NCBI GenBank assembly: GCA_032768795.1
Contig: CP136495.1
Span: 1,428,501 to 1,492,500 of the forward strand
Length of the DNA stretch: 64,000 bases
From: Tremella fuciformis
Lineage: Eukaryota > Basidiomycota > Tremellomycetes > Tremellales > Tremellaceae
Direction of reading: 5' to 3'
The translations under genes were made by a program, and so were the position numbers. Numbering within the stretch: the stretch's first letter is position 1; each line of letters starts with the position of its first letter. Positions 1 to 10,515 of the stretch are shown here, in pieces. The notes under the pieces are model-generated. The model was not told the DNA's origin, did not search any database, and saw nothing but the letters and a program-made list of their open reading frames with translations.

Positions 1-1133
1 GGTCCCCGGGCCCTGTCCCCGCCTGCCCGACATGCCGCTATAGGAAGCCCCGCGTCGAGATCAGGCGACGAGTTGTTCACGCACGTTCGTCGATCGGAGA
101 GAATTGACCAGCCCATCCCACTCTCGGCATTGAACCGTGCCTGAAATGTGTCCACTACCTCAGCTCAGCAATTTCGAGAGTGGCAGCATGCATCAAGACA
201 ACCCAGCTACAGCGCACGTTCATCGCTCATCGCCTGTGTCGCTTGGCTGTCACCCTTGGCTAGCCAGGGTTATCACGTCAGGACCAATCGGACTCTATCC
301 GTATTACTTGTTCTCGAATGGGACGGCGGCCCGCCTGTCCTCCGAAACCCGTTCAACCCATGCTGATGCGCTGCTTGCTGAGCAGTGCAGTTCCAAGCTA
401 GATCCAGGCTACTGCCCCACCCGTGGAGCTGCCATTGGTCTAAATTGGTGCCAAGTGAGGTCCGGAAGGGCCTGACGATCACAGCTCCCGGCCAAGAGAT
501 TCGAGGCCGCCATCCCGGAATGCCGTCAATGCGATGGGAGCTACTGGGATCAGGGGACATGAGATGCGGTGGAGATAGGATCAAGAGTCAAGGCTCACTC
601 GATGATGATGCATGCACCGAAACGATGCATCGTCCATCGAGCTCACCAGCGGGGAATGCCGTGCGGGTCAGAGTGTCTCGAGATCGGCGATGCTTCCTCA
701 GATCCGGCAGCAATGACACTCTGCAGTCTGCACAATCATGGCTGAGAAAGACGAGATGGGATTGGTAGCCGCTGGCCCATAAGTGCGCGGTGAAGATTAT
801 CGCCAAACAGCAGGCTAATCGGCTTTGTGAAAGGTCAACGCGTAGCGAAGCGACAACGAGTTGTGACCACTGCTGGGCATCTGGAATGCTGCGACACAGG
901 TCGTCGACAGTCCAGCGAGCGGATTGCTCCTCCAGATCGGGAGGAAAAGACATCGTCGGGCCCGTTAAAAGGCCAGGTCCGTGTTTCGTACATTGGGTGA
1001 AGGTCGTTTGAGGCTTGACGATCCGTCCGTCAAGCGACCAGCGCCAGTCAACGATAAAGGACTCTGTATAGGTGATGCGAAGACGATCCCTGAAAGGGTC
1101 GCGGCCGACGCTCAACTTGGCATTTCGACGCCG
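1..1133. other. No supportable gene (left edge)
   Basis: Several overlapping open frames exist on both strands; the longest is 588-1115 on the minus strand, with no ATG. None shows a recognisable motif, a chain of splice sites or a family resemblance. The minus-strand frame lies just downstream of the acylphosphatase stop and may be partly 3' untranslated sequence. A gene entering from the left edge cannot be excluded. Confidence 0.4.
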
Positions 1134-1585
1134 TCATGCCTTGTATCGTCGAACTTCGAAGCCATTTGCACCGCCCAGAGCCTCTCTGATTTCGGCATCG
1201 CTAGCCGCCTTGGTCTCTTTGATCATTTCGACGCCCTTGACTTCTGCTGCAGGAGGACCTTTCGACAAGTAGGTGCGACTGCGATGAGACGTGACACAAC
1301 GTATGGTCAGCGGGTATTCACAAGGCATTGACATTGTCGGATGGCCCGACAGCAACTCCCTCGACGCTCTCGTCTGGGTGATTCCAGCACCAGCCCTTGA
1401 GCCCGAGTTTCTGTGCTTGTTTCTGAGTATAGTACCGAAAGTTGACTCCCTACTCCAGTCAGCTGGATTAGACCTCTTTCCAATGGTGAAGGATTCACCT
1501 GTACGACCCCAGTGCTGCGGTCATCAGCATCTTCCAATGGCCCGGGCAGATTGTAGACTTACACCTTGAAGTGTATCAGGTCCAT
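1134..1585 (-). CDS. Acylphosphatase, four exons
   Basis: Small enzyme that hydrolyses acyl-phosphates such as 1,3-bisphosphoglycerate; cytosolic in most organisms. Splicing four short exons gives 103 residues, close to the usual 90-100. The family core is clear: [13 protein letters not shown] holds the phosphate-binding loop and the catalytic Arg (residue 18), and GLKGWCWN holds the catalytic Asn (residue 36). Their spacing of 18 is that of the human enzyme. A later [15 protein letters not shown] segment matches the second helix, and FEVRR ends the fold. Introns have GT..AG ends (for example gtaagt..cgcag). The first exon is only 23 nt and the second 16 nt, so automated gene calling would easily lose the start. 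The gene is divergent from the MCT1-like gene, with 320 bp between the two starts. Confidence 0.88.
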
Positions 1586-1905
1586 GATCTCCAACGCTCG
1601 CAGAAAGCTTGTAGACCGCAGCTTGTCCAGTATTCTACCGTCTGCTTTGACCAGTGAGTAGGACAATGGTCGCTCCGTGGAGCGGGAGGAGACAAGGTAT
1701 GAAGAAGGGAGATATTGCCGATGAAACCCGGCAAATCAGTCCAAACGAGTTGCCGGGTCGACCGGCGGCGGCGGCGGCAACGGCAATAATATCATTTTGT
1801 CGCGCGACTCGTCTATCCTCATCAATCAGAAGACGTCAAGAGAAGCCTGACAGCGTGTAGGGGATCTCATCGCTGCTCTCCCTTCATCGTCCTTTCTCGA
1901 CGACC
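1586..1905. promoter_or_regulatory. Shared divergent promoter region
   Basis: This 320-bp gap separates the starts of the acylphosphatase gene (minus) and the MCT1-like gene (plus), so both promoters must lie here. It contains a short GC-rich triplet run (cggcggcggcggcggcaacgg, about 1763-1783) and T/C-rich stretches. I see no specific binding motif that I can name. Confidence 0.5.
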
Positions 1906-3559
1906 ATGTCGGCCGCCAGATGTTCGTCCACCCTCAAACGTAGTGCCATTGGTGTGCCTGCCCGAAGACCGGCCAGACCCTCAGTCCGGCACGCATCCAC
2001 CAACGCCACAGAGACAGACTGGGTCGCATGGCTCAAGAGGTCGGCAACAGGCAATCAGGCTGAGCCATATGGGAAAGCGCTGCTCTTCGCAGGCCTGGTG
2101 AGCTGAGGTCTGAAGTGGGCGTAACTTATCCCCAGGGATCATACCCGCACACGCCTCGGTCACCCACGCCGTCCAGCTTGGCGATATGGGAGCAGGCGTC
2201 CGAGGCCCTCATGACGGATGATAGCAGTATAGGCTATGCGACGAAAGGCTTGGAAGAGTTCTCCGGCAGGCTGCGAGGCAAGAAGGGTATGTTAAGGAGC
2301 TGGGTGGAAGGCAGGAGTCTGGTCGGTTCTTCGTGTGACACACAACGAGAGGAGCTGACAGGGAGGATGAGTTGATGGCGCGGGCGGATGTCACGGCGAG
2401 TTTCATCCTGGCCTCAAGTATAGCCATCCTGGCGAGCGAGCAGGTCAGTTGGGCAATGCCTCCCCCGGAATCAAGCTCATCGGGAAGGAACGCTCTTCTA
2501 GCTCTGGCCTGCTACCTACCGGAACGACCCATCTTGCGGGACACGGATTCGTGGGGACCGTCACAGCGCTCGTGGCTGCGGGCCATCTAGACCTTTCCAC
2601 CGGCGTGAGATTGGCAGTGAGTCGCATCCGCCCTAAAAGTCCTATGTCTGATCATGCAGCGGATGTATGCGTCTCTGGCCCCTTGTCCGCCTACCCAAGA
2701 CATCACCTTCATCACCACTGTACTCTCCGCTCGACAGTTCCACTCCCTTTCCCACCCTGCCTATGATGTACCGATGTCCGGACCGGGCGCCGAGTCGAGT
2801 GGCGCACCAGAACAACGCCGAAGAGCCATGCAGCTCATTCTCGACGAAATACACGCCCTGCAAGCAGAGTGGGAGGATGAGGGCCAGGGCGAGTGGGCGG
2901 GCGCGAGCATCATCAACAGTAGCAAGGTGCTGGTGGTCACAGTGGGTCCTTCGGGTCTTCTGTCTGCGATTGCTGATCCGCAGGGCACGGCTCATGCAAC
3001 AAATCAAGTAGTAGGCCGGCTACAGCAACTCGATCTCGCCAATCCAGTCATGGACATCCCAATGCCGTTAGTTGAAGTGCAGCTGTTGCGCCCCTTATGC
3101 TGATCATCAGTGCGCCATTCAACACAGAGTTGATGTCCCATGCGTTCTATCCGTTTCGGGACATCCTTCAACGCGTGAACTTCGGTCAGCCCAAAGAGGG
3201 TCAGGGAGTGACCATACTGGACCCATGTACCACCCAAGCGGTATGAATGCTGGCTTCTCCAACATCATCAAGCTGACAACGAGGTCGGGACTCTTCCGGA
3301 AGCTCTCGAAGGCCATCTATGCCGGCAGATGCGCTGGCACAAGACGTTGTCGAGACTATACTCCAAGCCCATGCCCGATGTTCAGGCGTTCCACACGGTT
3401 GGGAAGGGTGCGAAGGGTCTAGGGATCATGCTGCGTGGAGAGGTCAAGCGTAGACCAGAGGGCGCACCAGAGATCACGGTTGAAGAGTACGGCGTCGAGA
3501 GGGAGGACGATGACTCGCTAGTGCGACGGCGTCGGCGACCCCGTCGCAAAATCATTTGA
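1906..3559 (+). CDS. MCT1: Mitochondrial malonyl-CoA:ACP transacylase homologue lacking catalytic Ser and His
   Basis: Seven exons (1906-2097, 2136-2332, 2362-2443, 2476-2616, 2660-3066, 3111-3240, 3284-3559) splice in frame to 474 residues. The fold is that of FabD/Mct1, the enzyme that loads malonyl groups on acyl carrier protein in mitochondrial fatty-acid synthesis. The N-terminus is rich in Ala, Arg and Ser with no acidic residues at first, as expected of a mitochondrial presequence. Family landmarks are in order: FAGLGSYP (the PGQGSQ loop), LAGHGFVGTVTALVAAG (the GHSLGE region), an Arg in RMYASL, PMPAPFNTELM (the PxVPSHxALM region) and FHTVGKGAKGLGIML near the C-terminus. The nucleophile Ser of GHS is Gly (codon gga), the catalytic His of the SH pair is Asn, and the loop Gln of PGQGSQ is missing. 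Transferase activity is therefore unlikely. The C-terminal tail is very basic (RRRRRPRRK). Two introns are only 29 and 32 nt. Confidence 0.78.
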
Positions 3560-3808
3560 TGATCTCCGTAGTTGGACGCGCCTATCCATGTTATTCTGAA
3601 GTCATAGGCTCGCACACGAGCTTTTGCCAAAAGCGGACCACGTGATTTCCACGTCAGCACGCAACCGGTTCGAGGTGGAGCTGACAACGCGCCCAAATCT
3701 CATTCGCCCCTGTCAAACTCACTCCTCTCTTACATGTACAGACCTCTTCTCGCAAAAGCGACAAGACTACCCGCTCTCTCGCGTACTTTCACATCAACAG
3801 CAACCAGA

Positions 3809-4602
3809 ATGGGCGTCACCGTTGAGACCCTCTCCCCCGGAGACGGCAAGAACTTCCCCCAGAAGGGTGAGACGGACTCTCATGGAAATATGGACCCGTG
3901 CTGATGGACAGGCAACACCGTCACCATTCACTGTGAGCTCATACCCTCCCCACACGGCCACCAGACTACGCTGTCCCCGCTGCCCCATCTCGTGGCAAGT
4001 CTGCCCTCGGCACGGGAGGGAACAGGCTTTGTAGCGCCACATGTGTACTTTTCGGGCTGACCCCCTCTAAGACGTCGGTACTCTTCTTGACGGATCCAAG
4101 TTTGACTCGTCTCGCGACCGCGGAAGCCCATTCGTGACTGCCATTGGTGTGGGCAGAGTGATCAAGGGTGGGTACAAGTCTGGGACGCGCAAAAGCTCAA
4201 GCTGATGGCTCAGGTTGGGACGAGGGTGTTGTCCAGCTCTCAGTCGGACAGAAGGCCATCCTGACCTGCACCCCGGACTACGGTGAGTCTCCCACGCTCT
4301 GTCCCGGCTATTCGGACATTGCCGGATGGCCTGCGCCAACTCCGCGCCGTCCCACCCTCCTTCCACTCCCTCAACCCCTATCACACCTTTCGTACCCCTT
4401 TAACTTCGTCGAACCTTTCTTTCTTTCTTTTTCTTGCATACATGGCATACACAGAACGCTTACGTCAGCTTATGGGGCTAGAGGGTTTCCTCCTGTGATC
4501 CCTGCGAACGCGACATTGAAGTTCGAGGGTGAGTTATGCGATTTTCCGCATGTCCGGGACGAAGCTGACGGTGCCACAGTCGAGTTGCTCAAGATCAACT
4601 GA
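3809..4602 (+). CDS. FPR1: FKBP12-type peptidyl-prolyl isomerase
   Basis: Cytosolic cis-trans prolyl isomerase and receptor of FK506 and rapamycin. Six exons (3809-3866, 3912-3932, 4072-4167, 4214-4282, 4469-4528, 4580-4602) splice to about 108 residues, the usual FKBP12 length. The protein opens [20 protein letters not shown] and carries the drug-binding pocket landmarks: Tyr in HYVG, FDSS(R)DR after the 40s-like loop, VIKGWDEGV with the floor Trp, PDYAYGARG with the active-site Tyr, and the final ELLKIN strand. All introns have GT..AG ends. One exon is only 21 nt. The largest intron (4283-4468) contains a T/C-rich stretch. Start and stop are unambiguous. Confidence 0.95.
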
Positions 4603-5777
4603 TGTTCTCGTAGAGCCATGATTACAGATGGAGTATGAAGTGAATGAGAGGCGATCTGCGCGTTCTGATTACTGAAATCGTGTTGACTTGCATGTCTGGC
4701 AAGCTCTGACCCATTTCGGCGAAGAGGGAGAGGAGGAAGGAAGGTCGGCTCGCACCACCAAGCGTGCCGGGTTTCACCTGTTGAACTCAATTCCCCTGCA
4801 CTTGTAGCGATGCCTGGTCTTCCCTGCCTTGTGATGGCAGCTCAGCGACCGTTAGCAGCGTATCCAACAACGGTTGCGACAGGGAAGTCGGTGATGACTC
4901 AAAGGAACATCGTCACGTGACTTTGTCTAATCTCCCCGCTTGCTGGTTAGACGCATTACAAATTGATACTAATGTGGCGATTGCAGTTGCTAATCCTTGC
5001 ATTCGCCACCAACGGTCATCCGTGCGGGACTGGTCTCAGTCTCTCTAGGGATCAAGCCTCCGAGGCCTCAAAGAGTACAAGAGGATAATGAGCGACCTCC
5101 TCGAGGAGACACTGGGAGCCCCTTGAATCTCAGTCGTCTTTGCCACCCCTCCTTCGTCGTGCTCGTAAGCCGTCACAAATGCAATACGCAACACGGAGCA
5201 ATTAGGTAGTCGTGGAGGTGGGCGACGCAGCCGGATGTTCGCTCTTGGTCGTTCCTGCGAAAAGTCAGCACCACTCAGCGTCTTATACACCTCGTCATGG
5301 TGACTGTGCAGAAAATCTGCATCTGCCTCCTTGCTACGGGGAAACACGACTGGAGCCGAACAGCTGTTATGCCCAGCTTCTGTCAGAATTCCACCTCCAT
5401 AGGGTCCCGAGAAGCACCGTTTCCCCCATTACCTTCGTCGGGCCCATGACACGATGAACGCTTGATGTGATCGTGGTCATACGTGTCTAGAAACAAATCG
5501 ATACGACGGTGCTTGGGGTCGAAACGTGAGCGAGGAGAGTTCTCTCGATCTCTGCGATTCCGCCACGAATACATGGACCTTGAGACAGAGTGTGGAGCAT
5601 CGCTGAGCTACGGAGAAAGGAAGGCAGATGTAAGGCTTGGACCTTTCTTCTCAGCAGGAATACAGTAGGCATCTTGCCCCATTTGCTGTTCTTGCTGTTC
5701 GCCCATCGCCACTCTTCCGAGGTATTCACTAGTTTTGACAATCCAGTGATAAGCGCACAGCCTGTACCGGGAACATA
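4603..5777. other. Intergenic, start of region I
   Basis: About 1.2 kb with only short open frames on both strands and no family resemblance. It holds a CACGTG palindrome near 4914. The last ~170 bases before gene A1 (ctacggagaaaggaa.. followed by cctttcttctcagcagg) resemble the sequence just upstream of A2 (around 9720-9770) and A3 (around 11115-11165), so this part looks like a promoter that was duplicated with the family A genes. Confidence 0.5.
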
Positions 5778-6368
5778 ATGTCTGATCCAAAGCGCACGGG
5801 TCTAAGACCCAAAGCGAAGCAGTTATTGTCATCTATTGTCTCGCGCATAAGCAAGAGTGAGGAGGAATCCCCCACATTGAACCCTCTCGAGCCCTGGACA
5901 TTCCTTATTGGACAGAGTGAACGCGCTTATCACAAATGCTCCCCATGGAACGCTCCTGATAGCATTCCTATCAACTTCTTCAGTGATGAAGACACAGCAA
6001 GATTCGGGTCAATAAGCTGGTACCTTATGAGGCTGTCGGGTGCTGCCACCAACCTCAAGGGTTCTGAGGCAACGCTAACACTTGAAGCGGGAAATGAGCT
6101 GTCTCTCATGAGCACGCAAACCGGCTTCGATGCGAGGCGGGGCCGGGACGAGCTGCGCCGCTTGTTAGAATCACTCAGGATGTTGAGGCCAGAGGAGGAT
6201 GGACCTATATCGTACTTAAGCGAGTTACAGTCCCGCAAATCCAACATCGACATCGCTTTCTCTACAGCACCGTTCAAGGACTTGCAGGACCTGCTCAAGT
6301 CACTGCCCACAGAAATGGAGCTCAAGGCAGCCTTGGAAGCGTCACAAGCTGCAAAGCCTGCAGACTGA
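5778..6368 (+). CDS. Family A protein A1 (unknown function)
   Basis: Intronless, 196 residues, no signal peptide or membrane segment. I do not recognise it. It is paralogous to A3 (11257-11901): both begin MS, then have a basic block with KAK[QR][FL]LSS[IL]V near residues 11-23, a disordered Ser-rich linker, a PW-aromatic motif, C-x-PW, a core FS-x2-D-x3-RF followed by a Leu-rich helix with LS-x-AA, a strand pair ending in EL-x3-S, and a C-terminal LL-x-[ST]LP-x6-AL segment. Here these read SPWNAPDSI, FFSDEDTARFG, RLSGAATNL and LKSLPTEMELKAAL. The repeated architecture and the intact frame argue that it is expressed. Predicted mixed alpha/beta, cytosolic or nuclear. Function unknown. Confidence 0.65.
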   Translation: MSDPKRTGLRPKAKQLLSSIVSRISKSEEESPTLNPLEPWTFLIGQSERAYHKCSPWNAPDSIPINFFSDEDTARFGSISWYLMRLSGAATNLKGSEATLTLEAGNELSLMSTQTGFDARRGRDELRRLLESLRMLRPEEDGPISYLSELQSRKSNIDIAFSTAPFKDLQDLLKSLPTEMELKAALEASQAAKPAD

Positions 6369-8316
6369 CCCTTGCGTTTGCAGCTTCGTCTATTGTTTGT
6401 CGTTTGTGTTTGTAAATTCCCTTCTTCGTACCGCACATGCAATCTTTTTTTCTGGTTCAGGTTTTCGGGATGGGGCCACACCTGTTTTTCTTGGAGAAAA
6501 TGCTCGTCCCGCCTTCGCATGAGGAGCTGCCAAGAGCTCGTCGAAAAGGGGGAAGGGCGTCGGGGTGAAGGGTAGGGGAGGGCACCGGATATACGAAGCG
6601 CAGAGGCCTGACAGCACGGTGTTAGTTAAGTTGTGACGAGCCAAGAATTAAGGAATCAAAGTCCGGGTTACTGTCACAAGATCATGTCAGACATTGGTCC
6701 GTGATAGCTGATCGGAATTGACCCCAAGCGGATCTGCGGCAGCTTGCTTATACTGTACATACCGGAGTCATGTGAGAGTATCCCGTGTCTTCGCGTAGAC
6801 CCGCTCTATTGATCGACCTGTTACAAATCGACTCAGTAAACTAAGTAGAGAAAGATTCGGGGACGACCTTTTTGTATCTTATTCGCTCGCATGCTCCAGC
6901 TGGTGGATCGCTATGGGACACATCAGAGAGAGAGAAAAAAACGTCTCGCTGGAATCCATGGCGAGCTGTATGGCTGTAGGGAAATGCCGGCCACCTTTGC
7001 TAGAGCAAGGCACCCTCACACAGAGCGCGCACATGCCCGTACGAGGCACGAGACCCATGTCGACGCCCAGTACATCGCCGAGCATGCTCCAGGGCTTGCA
7101 ACAAGGAAGACGTTAAGAAGGAATGAGAAGACGCTCGAGAACGTCGCTTTGACTAATGGCTCTCAGGCAGATTACTAAGTTGCAGTTCCCTAATCCCTCA
7201 GTCCGCCACAAAACGCTTTTTTTGCACGGTCATCAGTGCGAAATCGGGTCTGATGCATTGCTGAGGAGCTTTTGAGTCATGATGACCTCTCTTCTCGAAG
7301 GGAGACTGAGATTGTTCGGAAGATCATTCACATTATTCAATTATGACAGGATACCAGCACGTGTCACTAACGACGTACCATGCGTTCACGCCAGCGCGGC
7401 CTGAAGTGACTGATTGCGCAATCGTTCCCCGTGTATCATCAGCACAGTGTTACTCTGAGCCTGGATATGGCTTGCCACCACCACCGAAGGTCATGTCCTC
7501 GCTTCTACTCTCTCCTTAGCTGCAAGAGTCTGTGTGTGGCTCTCGAGCCTCAAGCTGCGGGGAGACGTGGTGCAGGTCTCGTAAGCGCAGAGAAGGACGA
7601 AAGCCTGGCTTGCACGGGCATCACTTCTGACGGGCGGGGAAACAAATTGCTAGGAAAGATTTGATGGGTGGCCAATATTTCGGTGGCGGCCGACCTGAAA
7701 GCAAAGTGATCGGGCCTCATGGCGCACCATCCAGTCAGCCTGATAGACAGGATCCGACATCCTTAGGGGACCATGCAGTCCTTACTTTCGGTCTCAAGCT
7801 CGCACAACCTGATGACTGAAGGGACGACTTCATTTTTCGGCCTCAGTGATGGTTAGTTCAATCGAGAATAGGTACCCCAGACAGGCCGTAAGGCGGTATG
7901 GGAAGTGCTGCGAAGATGTATTCTGATGCAAACTTGTCGGGAATGTTCTTTGTAGGCGAGTGAGAAAAATTTCTACATGAGTTAGTGGGTGCTTTTGCAC
8001 ACCGTAGGAATCGCAAAGCAATGAATGGGTCTGAGGCATAGGGTGGGGCCAAGTGGGGAGGGCTTCTCAAGGGTGCGAGTCCAGTGTCTCCAAAACCAAC
8101 TGCCGTTTGAAAGCGTGAAAGGTTGTTGCCGCTTGATGGGCCTCATCCTGTGCACTTCGTCGTCGAAACGAAGCCCAACGTCTTTCCCTTCACGCACGTC
8201 GACTTGAAATCCTTTGTCCTTAAGCAACAGACTTCCCCTTTGCGGCAAACCTTTTCCCAGCTAAAAGCGCCTGCAGTTTTTCTTTCTCTCTTATCACATC
8301 ACATAACACTTTCCCA
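6369..8316. other. Duplicated 3' flank of A1, no intact gene
   Basis: A gap of almost 2 kb. The stretch just after A1 (cttcgtaccgcacatgca near 6424) recurs after A2 (cttcgtactgcacatgca near 10575), and the stretch at about 6952-7030 (ccatgg.., then gctagagcaaggca.., then gcgcacat) recurs at about 10955-11035. Flanking DNA was therefore copied with the genes. The open frame at 6891-7178 lies inside this copied flank and is not convincing as a gene. From 7200 to 8316 I see nothing recognisable except the presumed B1 promoter. Confidence 0.5.
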
Positions 8317-9052
8317 ATGTCCAATCTGAGCGCTGACGAACAGACCATGCGTGCCGACTTCGCGTCTCACGAAGAGTCCGAATTAGCGACCACGCATGAT
8401 CAGTCAACTGGCTGCCACGCTGGCGCAGGCGAGACCGCAATGCCTGTAGTGTCTTCCGAATCCCCGACCGAGGCTGCGCTGGGTGGGCCTTCCCTTCGTT
8501 TCGGTCATCTCGTCACAGTGTTGGCTCCTCATCCCTGACTTCGCGCCCCTAGCTTCATCCGTTCGTGCGATTGGGTTCGGCTGATATGCAGGGATGGAGA
8601 ACATCCAGCAAGCTCAAATAGCTCGTATTGATCAGACGCTTGAATCCATCTCCCGCCTTGAACACATCATTGAGGATAAAAAGGGGCGTACAAGTTCAGA
8701 CAAAAAGATCGAAAAATACGATAATCAGTTAGAATTACTTGAGGCCACCAAAGTTTCCTGGACCAGGCGGCGGGAAAGCGCGCGATTGGCGCCCATTGGG
8801 AGCGTCGTAATGACGATAGTGGGGGACAACGAAAAGGCTGAAAAGCTGCTACAATCAGATCAGCGGCCAATGTTCGGATGGCCCGCCGGTGAGAAGAGGG
8901 AACGCAAGATTATCTACAGTACAGCGGCCGACCTTCAATGGACCGGGCGTGCTGTTGATCTGCGACGGGATAACAGGCGACTTCGCGGCAGCAGCGCCGC
9001 TCCCACTCAACCATCGGGAGAGTATGGGGCTGGTACGGACCTCCGATCGTAA
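8317..9052 (+). CDS. Family B protein B1, coiled coil plus GWP motif
   Basis: Two exons (8317-8503 and 8592-9052, phase-1 intron of 88 nt) give 215 residues. The first exon encodes a disordered Ser/Thr/Glu-rich tail. The second starts with a coiled coil (IQQAQIARIDQTL onward, heptad-like, rich in Lys and Glu), then a region with an invariant Trp, then FGWPAGEKRERKIIYSTAADLQ. The same order, including the intron position just before the coiled coil and the pattern W-P-x3-K followed by [KH][IV][IF]x[ST]x2-DL, is seen in B2 and B3. I know no family with this signature. No signal peptide or membrane span. Confidence 0.6.
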
Positions 9053-9783
9053 ATGGTCTTAGTCGATCGGCTGCTTTAACCCATACTTCTGATCATTCTC
9101 AGATATAGTATTGTAGTTTCTTCTTATTCATGCATGTGCTTCTGACTTCCTACACCGGGCTGAAGACAACTCAAGCAGCTGGGCCGCAAGTATAGAGTCG
9201 CTGCATTCGATACTCTTCGTTTCGAGCTGATAAATGAGCGTTCGGGGAACTTCTGTCGAGGACGTGCGCTGTCGCGGTAGGTCTCAGGGGAGTCCCAGGC
9301 GGAATTAGGGAATGTATCCATTCCTCTAAATCCCACTGAGAGCTGCTCTTCCCGTTGCCTCGATGCATCGCAATGTCAGCGAAACGCTTTTCTGAGTTCG
9401 CCAATGTGAGTGGCAGGGAGTGGGGGTTCTAAGTGAGAGCCTCTATTCATGTGAAAAGCCGCAGTCACCACTCCATATGACCAGGGCGAGGGGGGTTTGG
9501 AAGTGTATGCAATATGATGTAGCTCGTGAGGTCCACCCGTTCTTCCGAAAACACTCGACTCCAAACAGTCCTGGAAAAGCGCCCCTTGCCCCGACCGTTT
9601 CTTCTGCGTCCCATGTAGGGGATCTGACCTGGTGCGACGGTGAACATAACGAAATCGTAAGTAAGAATCCTCCCCCCTATCCAGTATGCTTGACCCTGAC
9701 ACAGCGAGCATGGCCTCAGCACGGAGAAAGGAAAATAGGTTTGACTTTCTGTTCAGCAGCAATCGTGTAAAGATCTTTCCCTA
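9053..9783. other. Intergenic between B1 and broken copy A2
   Basis: About 730 bases with overlapping short frames only. The last 70 bases contain cacggagaaaggaaaat..ttcagcagcaatc, which resembles the A1 upstream element and marks the old promoter of A2. No other structure seen. Confidence 0.45.
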
Positions 9784-10515
9784 ATGACCTCTTCTCACCT
9801 GCCATCCGAGGGGAGCACCATCTGGGAAAATCAAGTGATAAGAAGACGTCCTATTCTGAGATTCCCATGTCCAGCCTACGGAGCACGAGCGTCGGTCCCA
9901 CAGCGGAGCATGCCTTGCCGTCACTCGGTTCGCCTAGTCACTGATCAGGAGGAATTCCACTCCTGGGACTCTGAAAGTCCCTGGCAGTACTATGTCCAGC
10001 AGACGCGTCAAGCCGAAGAATCATCTTACCCCTATACGGAGGACCGCTTTCCACTCGAAATTCTCGAGGTGGAAGACGTGTATGTACAGCTTCCGAGCGC
10101 TTAGGGGGGCACTTCGACAGCTTTTGAGGACATTCAACGACTTGCAGGCTTCGAGAGTCAAACTGATGCTAGATGGGGAAGGACAGCTATCCGTTGTTAG
10201 TACGAAAATGCGAGCGAAGGCCGAAGGGGAAGGTAAAGACCCGCACGGATTGTGGCAAGCGTTCAGGGCATTTTGAGAGAAGGTTGAAGAAAATACGTCG
10301 TTCTTAATTGCGTTCCCAGAGCGCGCAGCCAATGCCTTGACAACGACCCGCAATGCCGAGTCAGGACCAGAGAGCGCGGCTGCGGCGACCACTCTCGTCG
10401 CCAATTCACCTCACGACAAATTGCAGGAATTCCGAGCCCTGATAAAGTCACTGCCTTCGGAAACGCAGCTCGGGGAAGCTTTGAGGAGGCTACCCGCTTC
10501 AAGGCCTGCAGAATG
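9784..10515 (+). pseudogene. Family A copy A2, broken
   Basis: Reads as a third family A gene with at least two lesions. The first frame gives SPWQYYVQQTRQAEES and EILEVEDVY, matching A3's SPWRYY and the FS..D..RF core. Near 10080 the match moves to another frame, which continues with YSFRALRGALRQLL and LMLDGEGQLSVVSTK (A3: LVLGHDDELTIVSD). That frame has a TGA at 10274-10276 but stays alignable after it, ending KLQEFRALIKSLPSE and then LPASRPAE, close to A1's C-terminus. A 25-base gtatgt..tag stretch at the frame change could be read as an intron, but it would not remove the TGA. The N-terminal KAK block is not recognisable. Best read as a recent pseudogene. Confidence 0.55.

Noticed and set aside
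588..1115. 175-codon minus-strand frame downstream of the acylphosphatase
   Set aside because: Starts with a non-ATG codon just after a stop, has no motif, and mixes hydrophobic and Cys-rich runs like non-coding sequence.
6891..7178. 95-codon frame after A1
   Set aside because: Lies in a duplicated flank. The matching flank after A2 does not preserve the frame or sequence as protein.
10081..10106. Possible 25-nt intron (gtatgt..cttag) that would repair A2
   Set aside because: Even if it were spliced, the in-frame TGA at 10274-10276 would remain, so the copy would still be broken.
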